64,000 nucleotides of DNA, from the NCBI GenBank assembly GCA_003991915.1, contig RQTK01000338.1, forward strand, positions 353,702 through 417,701. The letters run 5' to 3'. The notes beneath the pieces are model-generated. The model worked only from the letters and a program-made list of their open reading frames with translations. It had not been told where the DNA came from and made no database searches. This stretch comes from Elysia chlorotica (lineage: Eukaryota > Mollusca > Gastropoda > Plakobranchidae). Positions 24,485-37,143 of this stretch are shown one piece after another (the stretch's first letter is position 1; every line of letters begins with the position of its first letter). The position numbers and the translations under genes are program-made.

Positions 24485-24703
24485 CACTTTACCTGCTGTG
24501 TCAAATACCAAGCATGCATATTCTTAAGCTTTTATTTTAAATAAAACACACCTTCCTTCAAAGCTAAATAAAAATTGACAAAAAACTTCACCACAAGGTG
24601 CAAAATGTTCCATTCACATATTCAATCAGTTGAAAAGATGCAAAACCAAAAAAAAAAAAAAAAAGTTATCCCGTAAATTGGATTAAATAAACAAAAAGAG
24701 AAA

Positions 24704-24709
24704 TTTATT
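24704..24709 (-). terminator. CDC45 polyadenylation signal (AATAAA)
   Basis: AATAAA on the minus strand lies about 135 bases after the CDC45 stop codon, the first canonical hexamer downstream of it. Confidence 0.6.
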
Positions 24710-24843
24710 CTGCAAATTAAATATAATTTACAAAAATGTCACAGAGAAAGAAACATATGTATATACAACAACGCTATTGCAACTGATAAGGTCCCCATAT
24801 CAACCAAAACACCATAATGGACACGCTTGCTTTTAACTCTCTG

Positions 24844-27800
24844 CTACTGCAGGATGCTGATCAGTGCGTCAAAGAACTTGCTCCGATCTTCCACCCTCAT
24901 TTCAATAACTGAGAAGAGAACAAAAAGTAACATGTATAAATAAAAAGAAAATAAAGAAAATGAAAGAGTAAAACAAATGGAGGGTAGGGAGTGAAGAGGC
25001 ATAATTTGAGAAATGCTAAATTTTTTGTCGTCGTTTACCTTTTGGAAAAATTACCTTCTAAGACATGGAAAATTATTAGACCAAACTTCTGGCGATTACA
25101 TTAACCTTCTTTTTTATGGTTAAGCAAACATTTTTTAAAAAGTATATTTTTTTAAGTTAACTAAGTTGATTGTATGAAATGTTTAATGTCCAACATGAAA
25201 TGAACAAATTCTGGGGTCGGGAGTTTGCAGTAGTACATGTTATCACATTGTCAGAGGGAACATAAGAAAAATCTTATAGTTCTATGACATTTAGTTGGAT
25301 AAAAATTTTTATTAAAAAAAAAAGTAATGATCAGAAAAAGGATAAGAAAATGAAGGGAGAAAACAAATTAAACAATACAGAGGCATTCATGTAGCTGTGA
25401 TGCTAACTGGATCCTTAATTTTGTACAAAGCTTTTTGCATAAAAAGTATAACCCCTTGATTCAGAGAGACTTTTACTGAACTCTGACAGAACAATTAAAA
25501 AAAAAAAAAAAATGCAAAAATCTGTATAATATGGAAAATTGGCATCACTGGTCTAGGAGAAAGATGCGTAAAAAACCCTTGATGTTTCCTGTGGGGTGGA
25601 ATCTTAGATGGAGATCCCTGTGTTTACAAAAGTTTTCTTTTCTTTTTTTTTTTTTTTTTAATAAATGTAATGGAGAATCTGTTTTTGTGAATTCCAAAAT
25701 CTTCAACTTTTCTACTTATCAAACATACAGCATAGTAGTCTTGAGTGTTATATAGACTTACTAAAAGAGTCAAAACCGTTACATTTCACAGTCATGTTTG
25801 TTGATTCAGCAGCCTGCTCAAATGCCTTTCCAAAAAAGCTGAAAGAAGAAAAAGAAATATTAAGAGATGATATATTGATCAAGTGAGAAGTGTACAGAGT
25901 CCAGTGAAGAAAGATATCCAGCTTCTCGACTTACCTTCTTTTATTTTCAACCAATGGCTTCACAAAAACTGCTAAAAACTAAAAAAATGTTTTTCATAGA
26001 CAAGGTGTACAGCTAGATTTGCTGCAATTTCGAAAAGATTTAAAAGACTACAAATGATCGTACAAAAAGGCTAAATTGTATTTGAATTATGGTTACCTCA
26101 AATTTTCTAGATAAAAAAAAAATGTTTTCATTCAAAACAAGCCGAATAAAGTGTCATGGGTTTTATATTGCAACATCAGTAATGTGATGGATCAATTTTA
26201 ATTCACTGTACTATTTCATAATGAAGTGGCTTATCATTTTGAATCACACGACTGGGACCAGTTTATATTTACTATGTATTTTTTTAGAGAGAAGAAACTT
26301 TAAATAAAAAAATAACCAAAATCCCTAAATTAACAGAAAATTGGAATCAATGTTATAAACAAATATACTTACAATTTCTTGCCATCTCCCCAAATTTAAG
26401 TATTTCTGTAATATCAATCCTATTTTAATTGAAAGAGAAAAGAAAGCTTACTTTAAACAAAAATCAAAACAAATATATAATATATAAGCGAAGCTGCTCA
26501 CTTTTTTCGTTCATCATCGGTGTCGAGGGGAGGAATGCCAATGACGAGACAGGTTCCCTCCTCCAGGCTCAGTGGGGCCCCAAGTACCAGCGGTAAGCTC
26601 TGAGCTTTCTTGTTTCTTGTCTTTACAGAAAAACAAATAATAACATTGGTTAAACGAAAGTGAGAATTTTTAAATTCTGGAATAAATGAATGAATTTTTC
26701 TCACTTAATGGATTCAAACTTTTTACTTAAGCTCCAAAGATTTTTTGCAACATCTAAAAAAAAATATGAACAAAACGAAATGAGCTATATGATATTTTGT
26801 AACTCTCAAGGTTCATAGAGCAGCCATAAATCATTTCATGTTGAACAGCAATACAGTGGAAACCTCACAAAACGAAAGTATGATAATTCAAATTTCTCAT
26901 AAACTGAATTTTGCAAGAAATTAAGTTATTTTTCTGTCTTTGGCTCTATTAAAATCAGACCCATAATTTGAAGTTTTTCTGGCATGATTCCCTTAATTCG
27001 AAGCTCACACCACCAATAGGCATTACAGAAGTACTTACTACTACCTGTCAAAGACAATTCAACGCTCATGCTCATTGAGGAATGTGTCAGTAGGCTGTTG
27101 ACGTGGAAGGAAGGTATGGAGGAAAAGGGTCTGAGAGTGAATGCAAGGAAGACCAAGATCATGATATGCGGTAATAACCTGGATCTTCTCCAGAACTCAG
27201 GCGAGTTCCCCTGTGCTGTCTGCTGTACTGGTGTAGGTAGCAACAGCATTTTCTGCAAAGGCTGCAAGAAGTGGGTACACAAGAAATGCAGCGGGCTGAA
27301 ACGCCTGACGAAGGACTCAGATTTCCAGTGCAGTCGATGCCAGGGAACTGCGAGACCAATCGATGGCAGACCCCAGAGTGTAGTCCAGGTGGGATCCGAC
27401 AAGCTGGATGTTGTAGCTTCTTTCTGCTACCTGGGAGATATGCTCTCGGCAGATGGTGGCTGTGACCTTGCAACCACAACACGTGTGAAGACAGCTTGGA
27501 AGAAGTTTAAAGAACTACTACCAGTTCTTTTGTCTCGCCACCTCTCATACAAGACGTGGGGTCATGTGTACAGCACTTGTGTACGGAGTGCAATGCTCCA
27601 TGCTAGCAAGACATGGTCCTTGACCAAGCCAAACCTTCAACGCCTGCAGAGAAACGACAGGGCAATGATAAGACAGATCTGCAATGTGAAGCCAGAAGAT
27701 GTGGCCACCACCAGGTCAAATGAGCTATTGACGCTTCTTGGCCTTGAGGACCTGAACCTCATTCTGAAGGAGAGAAGACTCTGGTGGTATGGCCACGTGG

Positions 27801-30800
27801 AACGGTCAAGCGGAGCTATCAAGACAGCATTGGACATACAAGTAACAGGAAGTCGTGGAAAAGGGAGACCCAGAATGACATGGAAGCAGGTGACAGAGAG
27901 GGATCGGAAAGACTGGAAACTCTCAACAACTGACCCTCATGACAGAAACACCTGGAGATCTGGTGTGCCCAGTACCTGCACGTTAATCAAAATACCGATG
28001 ATGATGATGATGATTGCTGTGCAAGACGTGCCCTTTTTGACACCCCCTTTTGTAATTCGAATTATGAGAGACCATTCTGGTCATTCAAAAAATCAAAGCG
28101 AAGTCAGAGGTCTTGAGGTCTTGTTTGGTTTTTGCATGTGGTATTACAAATTTACTATTACATTTATAGCCATTGATTACCAGACACACACTTTATCTAA
28201 TCTGGTATCTACACAGATACAGGACATACCACTGAGCAGTGAGCTTGTAGAGTGAACCTTGCGAGCCGAATCAAAGAGAGTGGCTGAGAGAAGAAACGAG
28301 AATCTGCCGTGCCCTGTCAACAAACAAAAAAAATTTTTTTTTTTAACTAACCTTTAAAGCACAAACACTTACACTCATAAAAGTGATATTGTGATTTCAA
28401 CTATAATACATTTAGCACATAGCCATAATAAATAAATATCCTAGTGATCATCATTTGCTTTGGCAAGGCGTGTGGGACTCTTAAAGAGGGTGCAGGATTA
28501 ATGCTCTACCATGCATTTTTTTTTCTTTATATTTTATCCAATCCGTTTGTCTACAACCAGATCCAAGGTAGAGATTGCTTTTACTCTAGTGTACTTTTTT
28601 ATCTTATCAATGTAAAGCTTTTTAAACTTTTATAAGTTCTATCAAGGCAATAAAAACATATGATTTAGTACAATAAGGGTATATGAGGAGTCCTCTTTTT
28701 TTATACCGCAACTTGAATATAAAGTGAATTCTTGATAAAGTCCCTTCACATTAGAAAAGAGTTCTAACTTTGCAGTTATAAGTAACTTTTACAAAGAAGA
28801 AGAAAATCTTTACTCTGACCACCATATGGTATTGACTGTATGTGGATACCTTTATAGTACCAGCTTTAGTATATTTAAAGTAATATCATTATTATTATTA
28901 TTATTAACTATTACTAACATATTAAAATTTAAAAAATTAGAAAAAGTTGTCCAAAGAAAATGGAACAAAAAAGAAAGAAAAAACGCAATAGACAGCAGAC
29001 CTCTTGAACAAACACGTAGAGGAACGGCCCTGCCGAGATAATCTGGTGCATGTCTAGTGAACTCTGAACCTGCGACATCAAACTCCTCTGCTGAACCTTG
29101 GCTGCTTCCAGCGCTGCGTCCGTTTTCTCAGGATTTGACCTAAACAAAGAACTTTAGATTTAGATACTGAGAAACGGAGTGGCCATGCAAAATAGGTTCT
29201 TCAAAGACGCATTAGGGCCTGCACAATCTTTCCCTATTTCCCCTCTGCCCGAAAAAGAGAACCAAAGCGCTGCAGATCTCTTAATATTTTTCCTTTTGTA
29301 CAAAATTTGAACCAGAAGCTTCTTTGGGATAGTTTTTTGAAAACTATTGTTTGGCCTATTCCTTTTATTTGGGGGAGTTTTCAAAAACTTATAAAAGGTA
29401 AAAGCTTTGATTGTAATATTTTGAAATGGAAGGAGTGCAGACCAAGATAAAGAGGTGCTGTAACAAGAGCATATCAATATGCACGACAATGTGAGTGGCA
29501 TGATGGGAAAAGTTGATCATTTATTGTGATAAGTAAGGGTGCAAGCTTTACAAATTACATTATGAGGACTTAATGGTAGCTCCTGTAACCCGAGAATGTC
29601 CAGCAAGAGAGCTCAGCCAAAGTCCTGAGGCTATACAAAATTTGAATTTTCGGATTTGTCATTAATTTGGATACAGTAATAATATTCTTGCTATTTTTAT
29701 TACTTTAAATTGTAATAGTTCATAAAAAGAGACCCCGGGAAAAAAGGTGCAGTGAAGTGAAATTGACTTTAAAAAAAAAAACAGGACCTAGTGAGTGTCC
29801 ACTGTATAGAAATACATGATACTGTGTAATGTTTTACAATTGTTCTTGCACCAACCTCTGCAGAATGTCTGACGCCAGCAGGAAGTTATCTGTCTGCAAC
29901 TTCGACGAGTCCTACAAAGCAAACCAAAAACATAAAGCAGAAAAAGGCATAGATATAATTAATTTAAAAGAGGTCTTTATGATACTTTTAACTCAGATGT
30001 GGAAGACAAGATTATCATTACAAAAAAGAAAATATATAAATCTAAGATTGCAAATTTTTTCTTCAATATATCGTGAAAATGCACAATCTTGGCTTTGTTT
30101 AGCGCCCACATGAGGAAATATGATGTGGAGTTAAAAGTTCACAAAGTAAGACTAATGTGTAAAATACCCCCAAACAGAGGCTTAACAAGAAAACATTTCC
30201 AACTGCTGTATTGACATTTTTTGATAATTTCTGCTGTCTATTTTTTTTAAATAATGTGTCTCCTGAATAAATTTCCAAGTTATAAAATAGATACCAACTT
30301 TCAACAGGTATAAATAAATTCAAGTTACCATAGATTCCAGTGTTGCTGCACAAGCCAGAACATAGTCTGTAGCACAGAGCAGATTCCTGTAGCCAAATTG
30401 CATGGTGAAAGACGGCAGCACAATGTCCTGGTTTTCCAAGCTGTGGAAAGTACATGAAGAAAACAAAGGATGATAACAGTTCATAAGAGGGTGTTACTTA
30501 GGGGATCCAATAAAAAATAAAAAATTTGGCTCTCTCTTTCGTTGTAATCTTTGTTGAGCATAAGACCTTGAGTTATGTCTCAATAATTATATCTTTTGTT
30601 CGAATTCTAACTTACAAATATGCTATTTAATATGTTTTTAAACCAAAGACATTAGAGAGGAACATTTTGCAATCTGACACATGCTAAGAATTGTAAGTAA
30701 CATAATGATAAATAAAAATTTTCACCACAAAGAAAAAGAGAAGCGTAAGGCCTCCAAAGAAACATTGATCTCCATCCATAATGAAACATTGTCACCTCAG

Positions 30801-33800
30801 AAATATATTGTCCTTTCTCATTATTCAAATACTAAAGATTCAGAGTATTTTAGAAATCAGATGAGAACATAGATACATTGGTAAACTCTACTTGTATGTC
30901 ATGATTTGCGACTTTGTCAGCACCACTTGGGGTATCTGTGTGCCCTCACTTTTTAACTCTTATTTATTGACTAGTTCATATACTTCACAGTGGTAGGGGC
31001 ATAACGCCAATTTCTTCATGTACTGATGCTTTTAAATTTTTGCAATGCTTTTCTCAAAAGAGACAAAATTATGAAGAAAAAAAAATTAGTTAGAAAGAAG
31101 TTTGGATGCAATTCCTAACCATAAATAACTTGACACATTCACGGTATAACTATATAAAAAAATGTGTATTTTTGTGTTTTCTGGTGAATTTTTCTGTGTT
31201 TATTTATCGTTCACATGCCATTATACACTGAGAACATATACTTCACAGCAATAAAAAAAATTGAGGCTGCAAGGACCAGACAAATTCATACTCTGTTTGA
31301 GCACTTGCAATCTCCTCAGCATCCCTATCAGAGTCAAGATTTTTGATTGCATTGTTCCCAGCACCTCCACCACCCCTTGAATCTTCTGCATCTGATTCAA
31401 TATGGCTTTCTCCATTCTCTCCTTTTTCCTCATCTACCTGACTAAGTCTATCTTCACCGTCTTCATCTTCAAGTCTAGCAATCTGAGTAAGCTGAGCAAG
31501 AAAACAAAAGGCCATTCCGAGATATATTTCACTAGCTGTAGACTAAAAATGAATGTTGGAACCTCTATTGATTTAAAGAAATCTATTTGTTTACGGAAGC
31601 AACAGCGTTTTGGACGTATATTCTGTACTTTCAATGTGTATGCCAAACAAATCTAATATGAAATGTGTTTACTTTTGCCTGATGATTAGATCAGTGTTTT
31701 GTTAAAAAAAACTGTAACTAGGCAACCACATTTTTTTTCTAAATTGTTTATGCCTTAATCCGTACACAAAATGTATATATGCCAAACTTGGTTATTGGCG
31801 TGCGATCCCGTAAAAAAGACTAGGGAGAGATGCAGAAAAATATAGGTTAAATGGTCAAAAAAGGTAACTGAGAAATACATAAAATTTCAAAGAAAAATTC
31901 CTCTTTTAAGTGTTTTAATAACACACACAAAAAAAAAAACACTTTTTACCCCAACATATAGTTAGTGTTAAATATCTGGAACCCTTAGGTATCTCACCCA
32001 TATTTATTCATATACTGCTGCATCCTGGATTTGACCTCTGACTTTAGTGCCATATCCATAGCACTAAACTGTTGCTTGCACTGTGCAATCGGCAGTCTGG
32101 CAAAAATAAAAATTGTACAAGCCTTGAGGATAATCTGGAAGACAAAGCAAATTTTCATTCAGATAAAAAAAAAGGAACCATCTTGGTGAATATTTATCTG
32201 TTACAATCAGGCACATTCTAAAGACTGTGACAGTGTTTTCTTTTTAACAAGTGCAAACAAAAAATGCAACATTGATTGAAATTTCACCAAATGTTAAGCC
32301 ATTGAGAGAAAAAGGATAAAATGAGCAATCAAGTAGATTTACCCCATTTCTGCCAAGAACTCATGTAGTCTTTTCTGGCCTTTGAGGGTCCACAGGCGTA
32401 GCTTACATGCTATTGGCATGGAGTGGCATATACTGTCAAACAACGTCCAGTGACGGAAAAGGTTTAGATGTAGCTCCTCCTCAAAGGATATTCTTGAACA
32501 GTTGATAGAGAGCAAACTTTCGCCGTCAGACCCTCTGTTTCATGAGTTTTTAAAAAAAATGGAAAAAGAAGCAAAGTTGAAAAAACACAAAAGACCAAGA
32601 CAAAAAATGTTTTGAATGTATAATCAGTAGGGTTTGCTTTTAGCTGCATCATAAGGAAAACCTGTCTCAAGTATTCAGTTGCAGCATGCTTTCTTTATCA
32701 TCTTTTCCTTTATAAATACAATGAGCTTCAAATATTTTACCTGCTCGCATATTCATTAAGCCAAGTGAGCATGGTTACAGCTGCCTGCCTTAAAAAAAAA
32801 AAATGCTAATTTTAAACTATTGCGTAAATAAATTAAATTTGAGAGTTTTAGGGAAAAAGTAGAATCTTTACTTAAAGATATGTTTTTGCTGGGGTGGTTT
32901 TTTTGTTGTTTTTTTCTTAGCATCTATTGCACTAGGATTCTTCGTAAAAGATAGCGCTGCAACACACATGCATACCTCTGATTGTGTCTTGATACATGAG
33001 ACTGTAGGGCAATAACATCTTCCATATATTTATCCCGAGGGGTCTTAAAATGGACGTATTGGTCTGTGACTCCCACAATAGCTAACCTGCAGAGGAAATT
33101 TGATTTTTTTACTTTGAACTTTTGGAACTGCAGGGATATGTTATGTTGAGACTAAACATGAAAGACTTTCAACCCTTATCAAAGTGGAAGTACAAAAAAA
33201 AGGAAACTACCAAATTACAGTTAGAAGGTGTTTCAATTTAAACAAACATAAACATCATGAAATTTAAATTCCACATTGCCTTTTTATCATTTTGCAGTAA
33301 GCTTTCATGAAGCCGAAGGTACTATTGAGAGGAGTAAAAGTAAGTAAGTGTTGTTGATAAGCGTCCAACGTCAGCACTGTATAGACTATATTGTGGCTGG
33401 ACCCCATGACAAGTTTAAATAAATCTCAGTCAGTCACATTAAACTGACACCAAACACCAACCCAACCAGTAGGGGACAAAATTGTCAGATTGGGACCCGA
33501 AACACGGACCTCCTGGATCAAAATCCTACCCTAGGGCTACTACATCTGCTGCTATTGAGGGGAAACGGTTTTAGGATTACTCACCATAACAGGCTGTTTG
33601 TGTCCTTGGAAAGTTTCCACGCCGACTCAAACATGACCAATGCAACCTGCCAATAAGTTAATTTTTTTGTTTTAAATGATTACATAATAATCTCATTTTA
33701 AAGCTTGCTACTGGCAACTTTAAACATAAGAAATATTGATTAAAAAAAACCACTTAAGTAGATATGAAGCAAATGAAAATTTACTCACTGATGTTCCATA

Positions 33801-36370
33801 TGATGTGAATTTTGAGTAGTCAAACAGGATCCTGACCCTGGAAAAGGGGAATTAAATGAGTGAGGTTAGTAAAATCTGGAAACATAAGGGAAATGGAGAG
33901 GCTGAGAGTGGGAGAGAATAGGAGTAATATAAACATTAGCCTCCTTTCCCAGTGTCTGAATTGAGAAATTAGAAGAAAAAAACCTATTGAACTTGATTTT
34001 GAGCTTACCTTTCTTCATTCCACCGCCTCCGCTCTTGTCTGCGTAGGATAGATTCGTCATCAAAACGTTTTTTCTTGTAGCCTGAATCAGGGTCGTCACT
34101 TTCATCTCCTGAATGGTTAGACTGATGAGAGAAATAAAACAAAACAAAAAAACAGCTGAAACATTACACTTTACAGTCAATTTACATAATTTTCTAGGAC
34201 AGATAGCTAGGGAGACCTGATGCTAAGTGTAAATTATGTAACAAAGCCTTAAGGAAATACACCCTACAACAAAACTTGATATAGGATCTGATATAGTGCA
34301 GACAGCCATGATATGTTAAAATCATTGATTGACAAGCTGAACATGAAAGGGTACACATTATGACATGCAATGTCAAAGAAAATTTTAAAATTCAAAAGAA
34401 CCAAACCTAAAGGAATATTATACTAGACATATGAGTGGAAGCTCAAAGACCACTAGACTGAATACGGGAATATTAAACAACCATGCAGATGTATCAACCA
34501 CCTATAAAATTAAAAAGTTATTGCAACCCAGAAATCTCTCTCTTTTGCTGGTAAGAAGAAATCCCTCAAAGTTCTCAACAACTTGGAAAAGTTATCTGTG
34601 AAAAAACATTTGCTTTGAAGATTTTTCATTTGAAAAAAAAAATGTATTTTAAATATAAATAAAAGAACTTACATCTTCATCGTCATCTCGAAACACTTCA
34701 TCATAGCTGGGTATGGCAGATAGTTCATCTTCTCTCATGAGGAGCTTGACTTGTATAGCATTGTAAAAGTTATGAATGTCCACAGGACGATGACTGAAGA
34801 AAAAAGTGACATGATCAAGAAACATGAATTTATGTTATACAGATATTGATGAAAACGATATTGACAAATCTGTTGTCTTTATATGTTAAAACGCTGGTGC
34901 TTTAAAATAAAAAACAAATTATGCGATAAATCATATGTTTAAAATTTTATTTGAAACATAAATGAACTATCAAATATAATTGATCCAGTCTACGGTATCT
35001 CTAGTTAGTGTGCAAGAAACAAAATTCAACGTCAACAGTTTCATATATAAAAGATCTAGCTTTCTTTTATTTAACCCTTTGGTATCTTAACCAACTTTCA
35101 GTCATCACCCTGAGCCTACCTGTCACAGATGTAGAACCGCACATGCTCCTCTGGCTGGAGAAGTTCCACGATGTCGACCATCGCTCCACAGTTGATGAGC
35201 ACTACATGTCTGATCTAGTAGAATGACAAACACTTAGGAGATTTTAATTGCAAAAAAACAACAACACACAAAACAAAAACAAAGAGTGCAACAGAGGTAA
35301 GATTGATATTGTTAATATACGAGTTCAAGTACATTTGTATAGTTTCCAAGTCATGAAAAGCAAATCCATACCAAAACAGTTCAAGCACAACATTAACAGT
35401 ACAATAGTTTTCCCTTACGTAACAATGATTATTACATAATACACTATTTTCTTATGTTAGTTTACCCCTTCAGCATTTTCTAAGTAGGCCTGCTCCAGCC
35501 CCTGCAGTCCATCCACAGGAACCACAGTGTAGACGACCTGATCACAGTGGAACAAATACTGAAAATAAATTAGTAAAAGATTAGTAGGTATTAATACATC
35601 ACTCACAGCTTTGTGTTACTAAAAACCATACAACCACAATCTGGTCACAGTGGAAGAAATCTATTTGGACATCTAAAAAGAAGAAGTCGACAAGTGCATT
35701 TATATTTTATACAGAAAATTTATAAAAGAAAATTCTAAGGCTTCAACAGTATTTTCTTCAGACCAAAAACAGGAAAACTTAAACAACAAGCAAGCACAGG
35801 TTTAGAAGCCACAAAAAAGTTGCAATATTTGTAATAAAGTGATTTTTTAAAAGTTTACAAGCTCTTCCATTATTATTACCTGCAAAACTTTACATGCACA
35901 CAGAGCATCTACATCAAAAGCAACTAACACCAGCACCCTCTGCAACAAAAAAAAGAAAAAGATTTTTAACATCATTGTGAAAATCACTGTAACTCAGCAA
36001 GATCTATTTAATATAAAATAAAGAGCAAAAATGGTACTCTTAAGTAGAAAATGTACAACTTTAATAATTAAAAGATGAATTAAGTTATTATTTATATATA
36101 ATGCAGAGTCATGAAAACTTCAAATGACGAATCTCTTGCTCCCCAGTTCAACAACACTTAAAAGCTATCACCACATTTAAGGACATTTACAGTTCCCTAT
36201 TTATGAAATTGGAGAAGGAGTAGAGTCTATATTATCTATAGGGTTAGAACAGTATTATAGAGTATAGAAGCCCTGACATTTGGATGACTTGTACAAATCA
36301 ACTTAAAAATTGAACTTACTTGTCGCTGAAGATTATCATAGAAATCTCTTTTGAAATCTTTGATAAGCAT
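24844..36370 (-). CDS. CDC45: CDC45, replication initiation factor (CMG helicase subunit), 21 coding exons
   Basis: CDC45 joins MCM2-7 and GINS to form the replicative helicase. Coding exons, 5' to 3': 36370-36320, 35939-35880, 35558-35466, 35214-35120, 34793-34673, 34121-34009, 33837-33789, 33646-33585, 33086-32976, 32788-32741, 32534-32343, 32096-31998, 30440-30329, 29911-29856, 29139-29001, 28313-28230, 26620-26502, 26419-26373, 25968-25935, 25838-25762, 24908-24844. All junctions are GT-AG and phases agree, giving 608 residues. Signature segments are [22 protein letters not shown] (RecJ-like core), the acidic FRDDDED linker, [72 protein letters not shown] and [15 protein letters not shown]. 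Human CDC45 has 566 residues; the excess is explained by a 16-residue insert (exon 32741-32788) and a 27-residue insert (26373-26419 plus 25935-25968). Two donors (after 29856 and 29001) are weak. Confidence 0.95.
26855..28080. mobile_element. Second pogo/Tigger-like MITE copy, split by a LINE
   Basis: The left part (26855 to about 27060) matches 24090-24260: CAGTGGAAACCTCACAAAA, ATAATTCAAATTTCTCATAA and ACACCACCAATAGGCAT. The right part resumes about 28013 with TTGCTGTGCAAGACGTGCCC, matching TTGCTGCCCAAGACATGC of the first copy, and ends near GAGAGACCATTCTG. The material between is a LINE. All of it sits in the CDC45 intron between exons 28230-28313 and 26502-26620. Confidence 0.65.
27062..28012 (+). 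mobile_element. 5'-truncated RTE-like LINE with an embedded PHD-like zinc finger
   Basis: The plus-strand open frame begins inside the reverse transcriptase ([12 protein letters not shown]). It passes through a cysteine-rich PHD-like finger (CAVC..., [16 protein letters not shown]), then the RT connector ([24 protein letters not shown]) and the C-terminal part ([22 protein letters not shown]). This arrangement is known from endonuclease-reverse transcriptases of cnidarians and molluscs. The 3' end is a short GAT tail, as in RTE-type LINEs. The endonuclease and catalytic RT motifs are absent, so the copy is 5'-truncated, but the remaining frame is unbroken, suggesting a fairly young insertion. 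The open frame continues to 28255, but the part after about 28012 is MITE sequence and antisense of a CDC45 exon. Confidence 0.8.
31243..31491 (-). other. Acidic open frame inside a CDC45 intron
   Basis: In the intron between CDC45 exons 31998-32096 and 30329-30440, the same strand holds an acidic frame ([18 protein letters not shown], later GGGGAGNN) after a pyrimidine tract and CAG. Its phases do not fit the flanking exons with any good donor, so I do not place it in CDC45. It could be an unused exon, a relic of another gene, or chance. Confidence 0.2.
33335..33545 (-). repeat. SINE copy in a CDC45 intron
   Basis: It contains the family words GCGTCCAACGTCAGCACTGT, AAACTGACACC, CCAACCCAACCAGTAGGGGA and a decayed tRNA-like head. 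It lies between CDC45 exons 33585-33646 and 32976-33086. Confidence 0.75.
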
Positions 36371-37143
36371 TTCAGGGCCTTTCAAGATGATCTGAGGATG
36401 AATTTATGAAGAATTAAAGAATAATTAGATAGAATAAATCTGCTCTCGATTTTCTAGATATAGATCTAAATCTATAGGCTCGGAACACGAACTCGACGCT
36501 GTTACTATTTCGGTTCATAAACCTTTAGATCTAGATCTAGATCTAGACCTAGTCTTTAGAATCTCTAGTAGGCTACATGATCAATGTAGTTTCCTTGCTA
36601 ATTCTAGACCGTCCTCAAAATCCACTTACTCCGGATTGTGTGGCGCAAAATTATAAGTTTGTTCTGTAAGTTAAGGAAAGTCTTGTGAAGTTACTTTTTT
36701 ACCTGTAGAGATTTTGTTTCTATTCTATTATAAACTAAACGGCTAAAGTCAGCATCTGTAATTAAGTATCGCTAATAGTAAAGTCGCTATCGTTTTCTAG
36801 ATCTAGATCTAGATCTAGTCTATTATTCCTATTATTCGCGTTCGCGATTGACGGATTGTTTTGTTTTCGCGGCGAAGGGGACGTAACCGACAAAAATCGT
36901 CGTTTCATTCGTGATCTTATCCTTTCACATTTTTAGAACAGTGATTATTTTTATAAGCACAGCTGATTAAAATATGGCTGCAGGCTCAGCTGTGATATGT
37001 AAACGTGAGGGCAGCGTATTATTTACATGTATATAAGTCATAATTATGATGAATTATCTTAAGTTAAACTAGATCTATTAATTCATGCTCTAGTGGGAAT
37101 TTTTAATCTTGAACCGAATCGGATATCTAAATGAAGGGAGAAA
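36371..37143. promoter_or_regulatory. Shared 5' region of CDC45 and the clathrin-like gene (putative bidirectional promoter)
   Basis: The two start codons face away from each other across 773 bp. The middle (36826-36915) is CpG-rich. TTTTCGCGGCGAA at 36864-36876 resembles an E2F site; CDC45 is an E2F target in other animals, so this is a plausible S-phase control element, but that is inference. Tandem GATCTA hexamers lie at 36523-36552 and 36798-36825, with related words at 37360-37410. No TATA box is obvious for either gene. Transcription starts cannot be read from sequence. Confidence 0.45.

Noticed and set aside
26926-27482. Minus-strand frames of 158 and 107 residues
   Set aside because: Antisense shadows of the LINE reverse-transcriptase frame.
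28013-28255. C-terminal part of the long LINE frame
   Set aside because: The frame runs on through MITE sequence and antisense of CDC45 exon 28230-28313; it is not LINE coding sequence.
30099-30455. Minus-strand 118-residue frame
   Set aside because: It overlaps a CDC45 exon in another frame; the real frame there codes [19 protein letters not shown].
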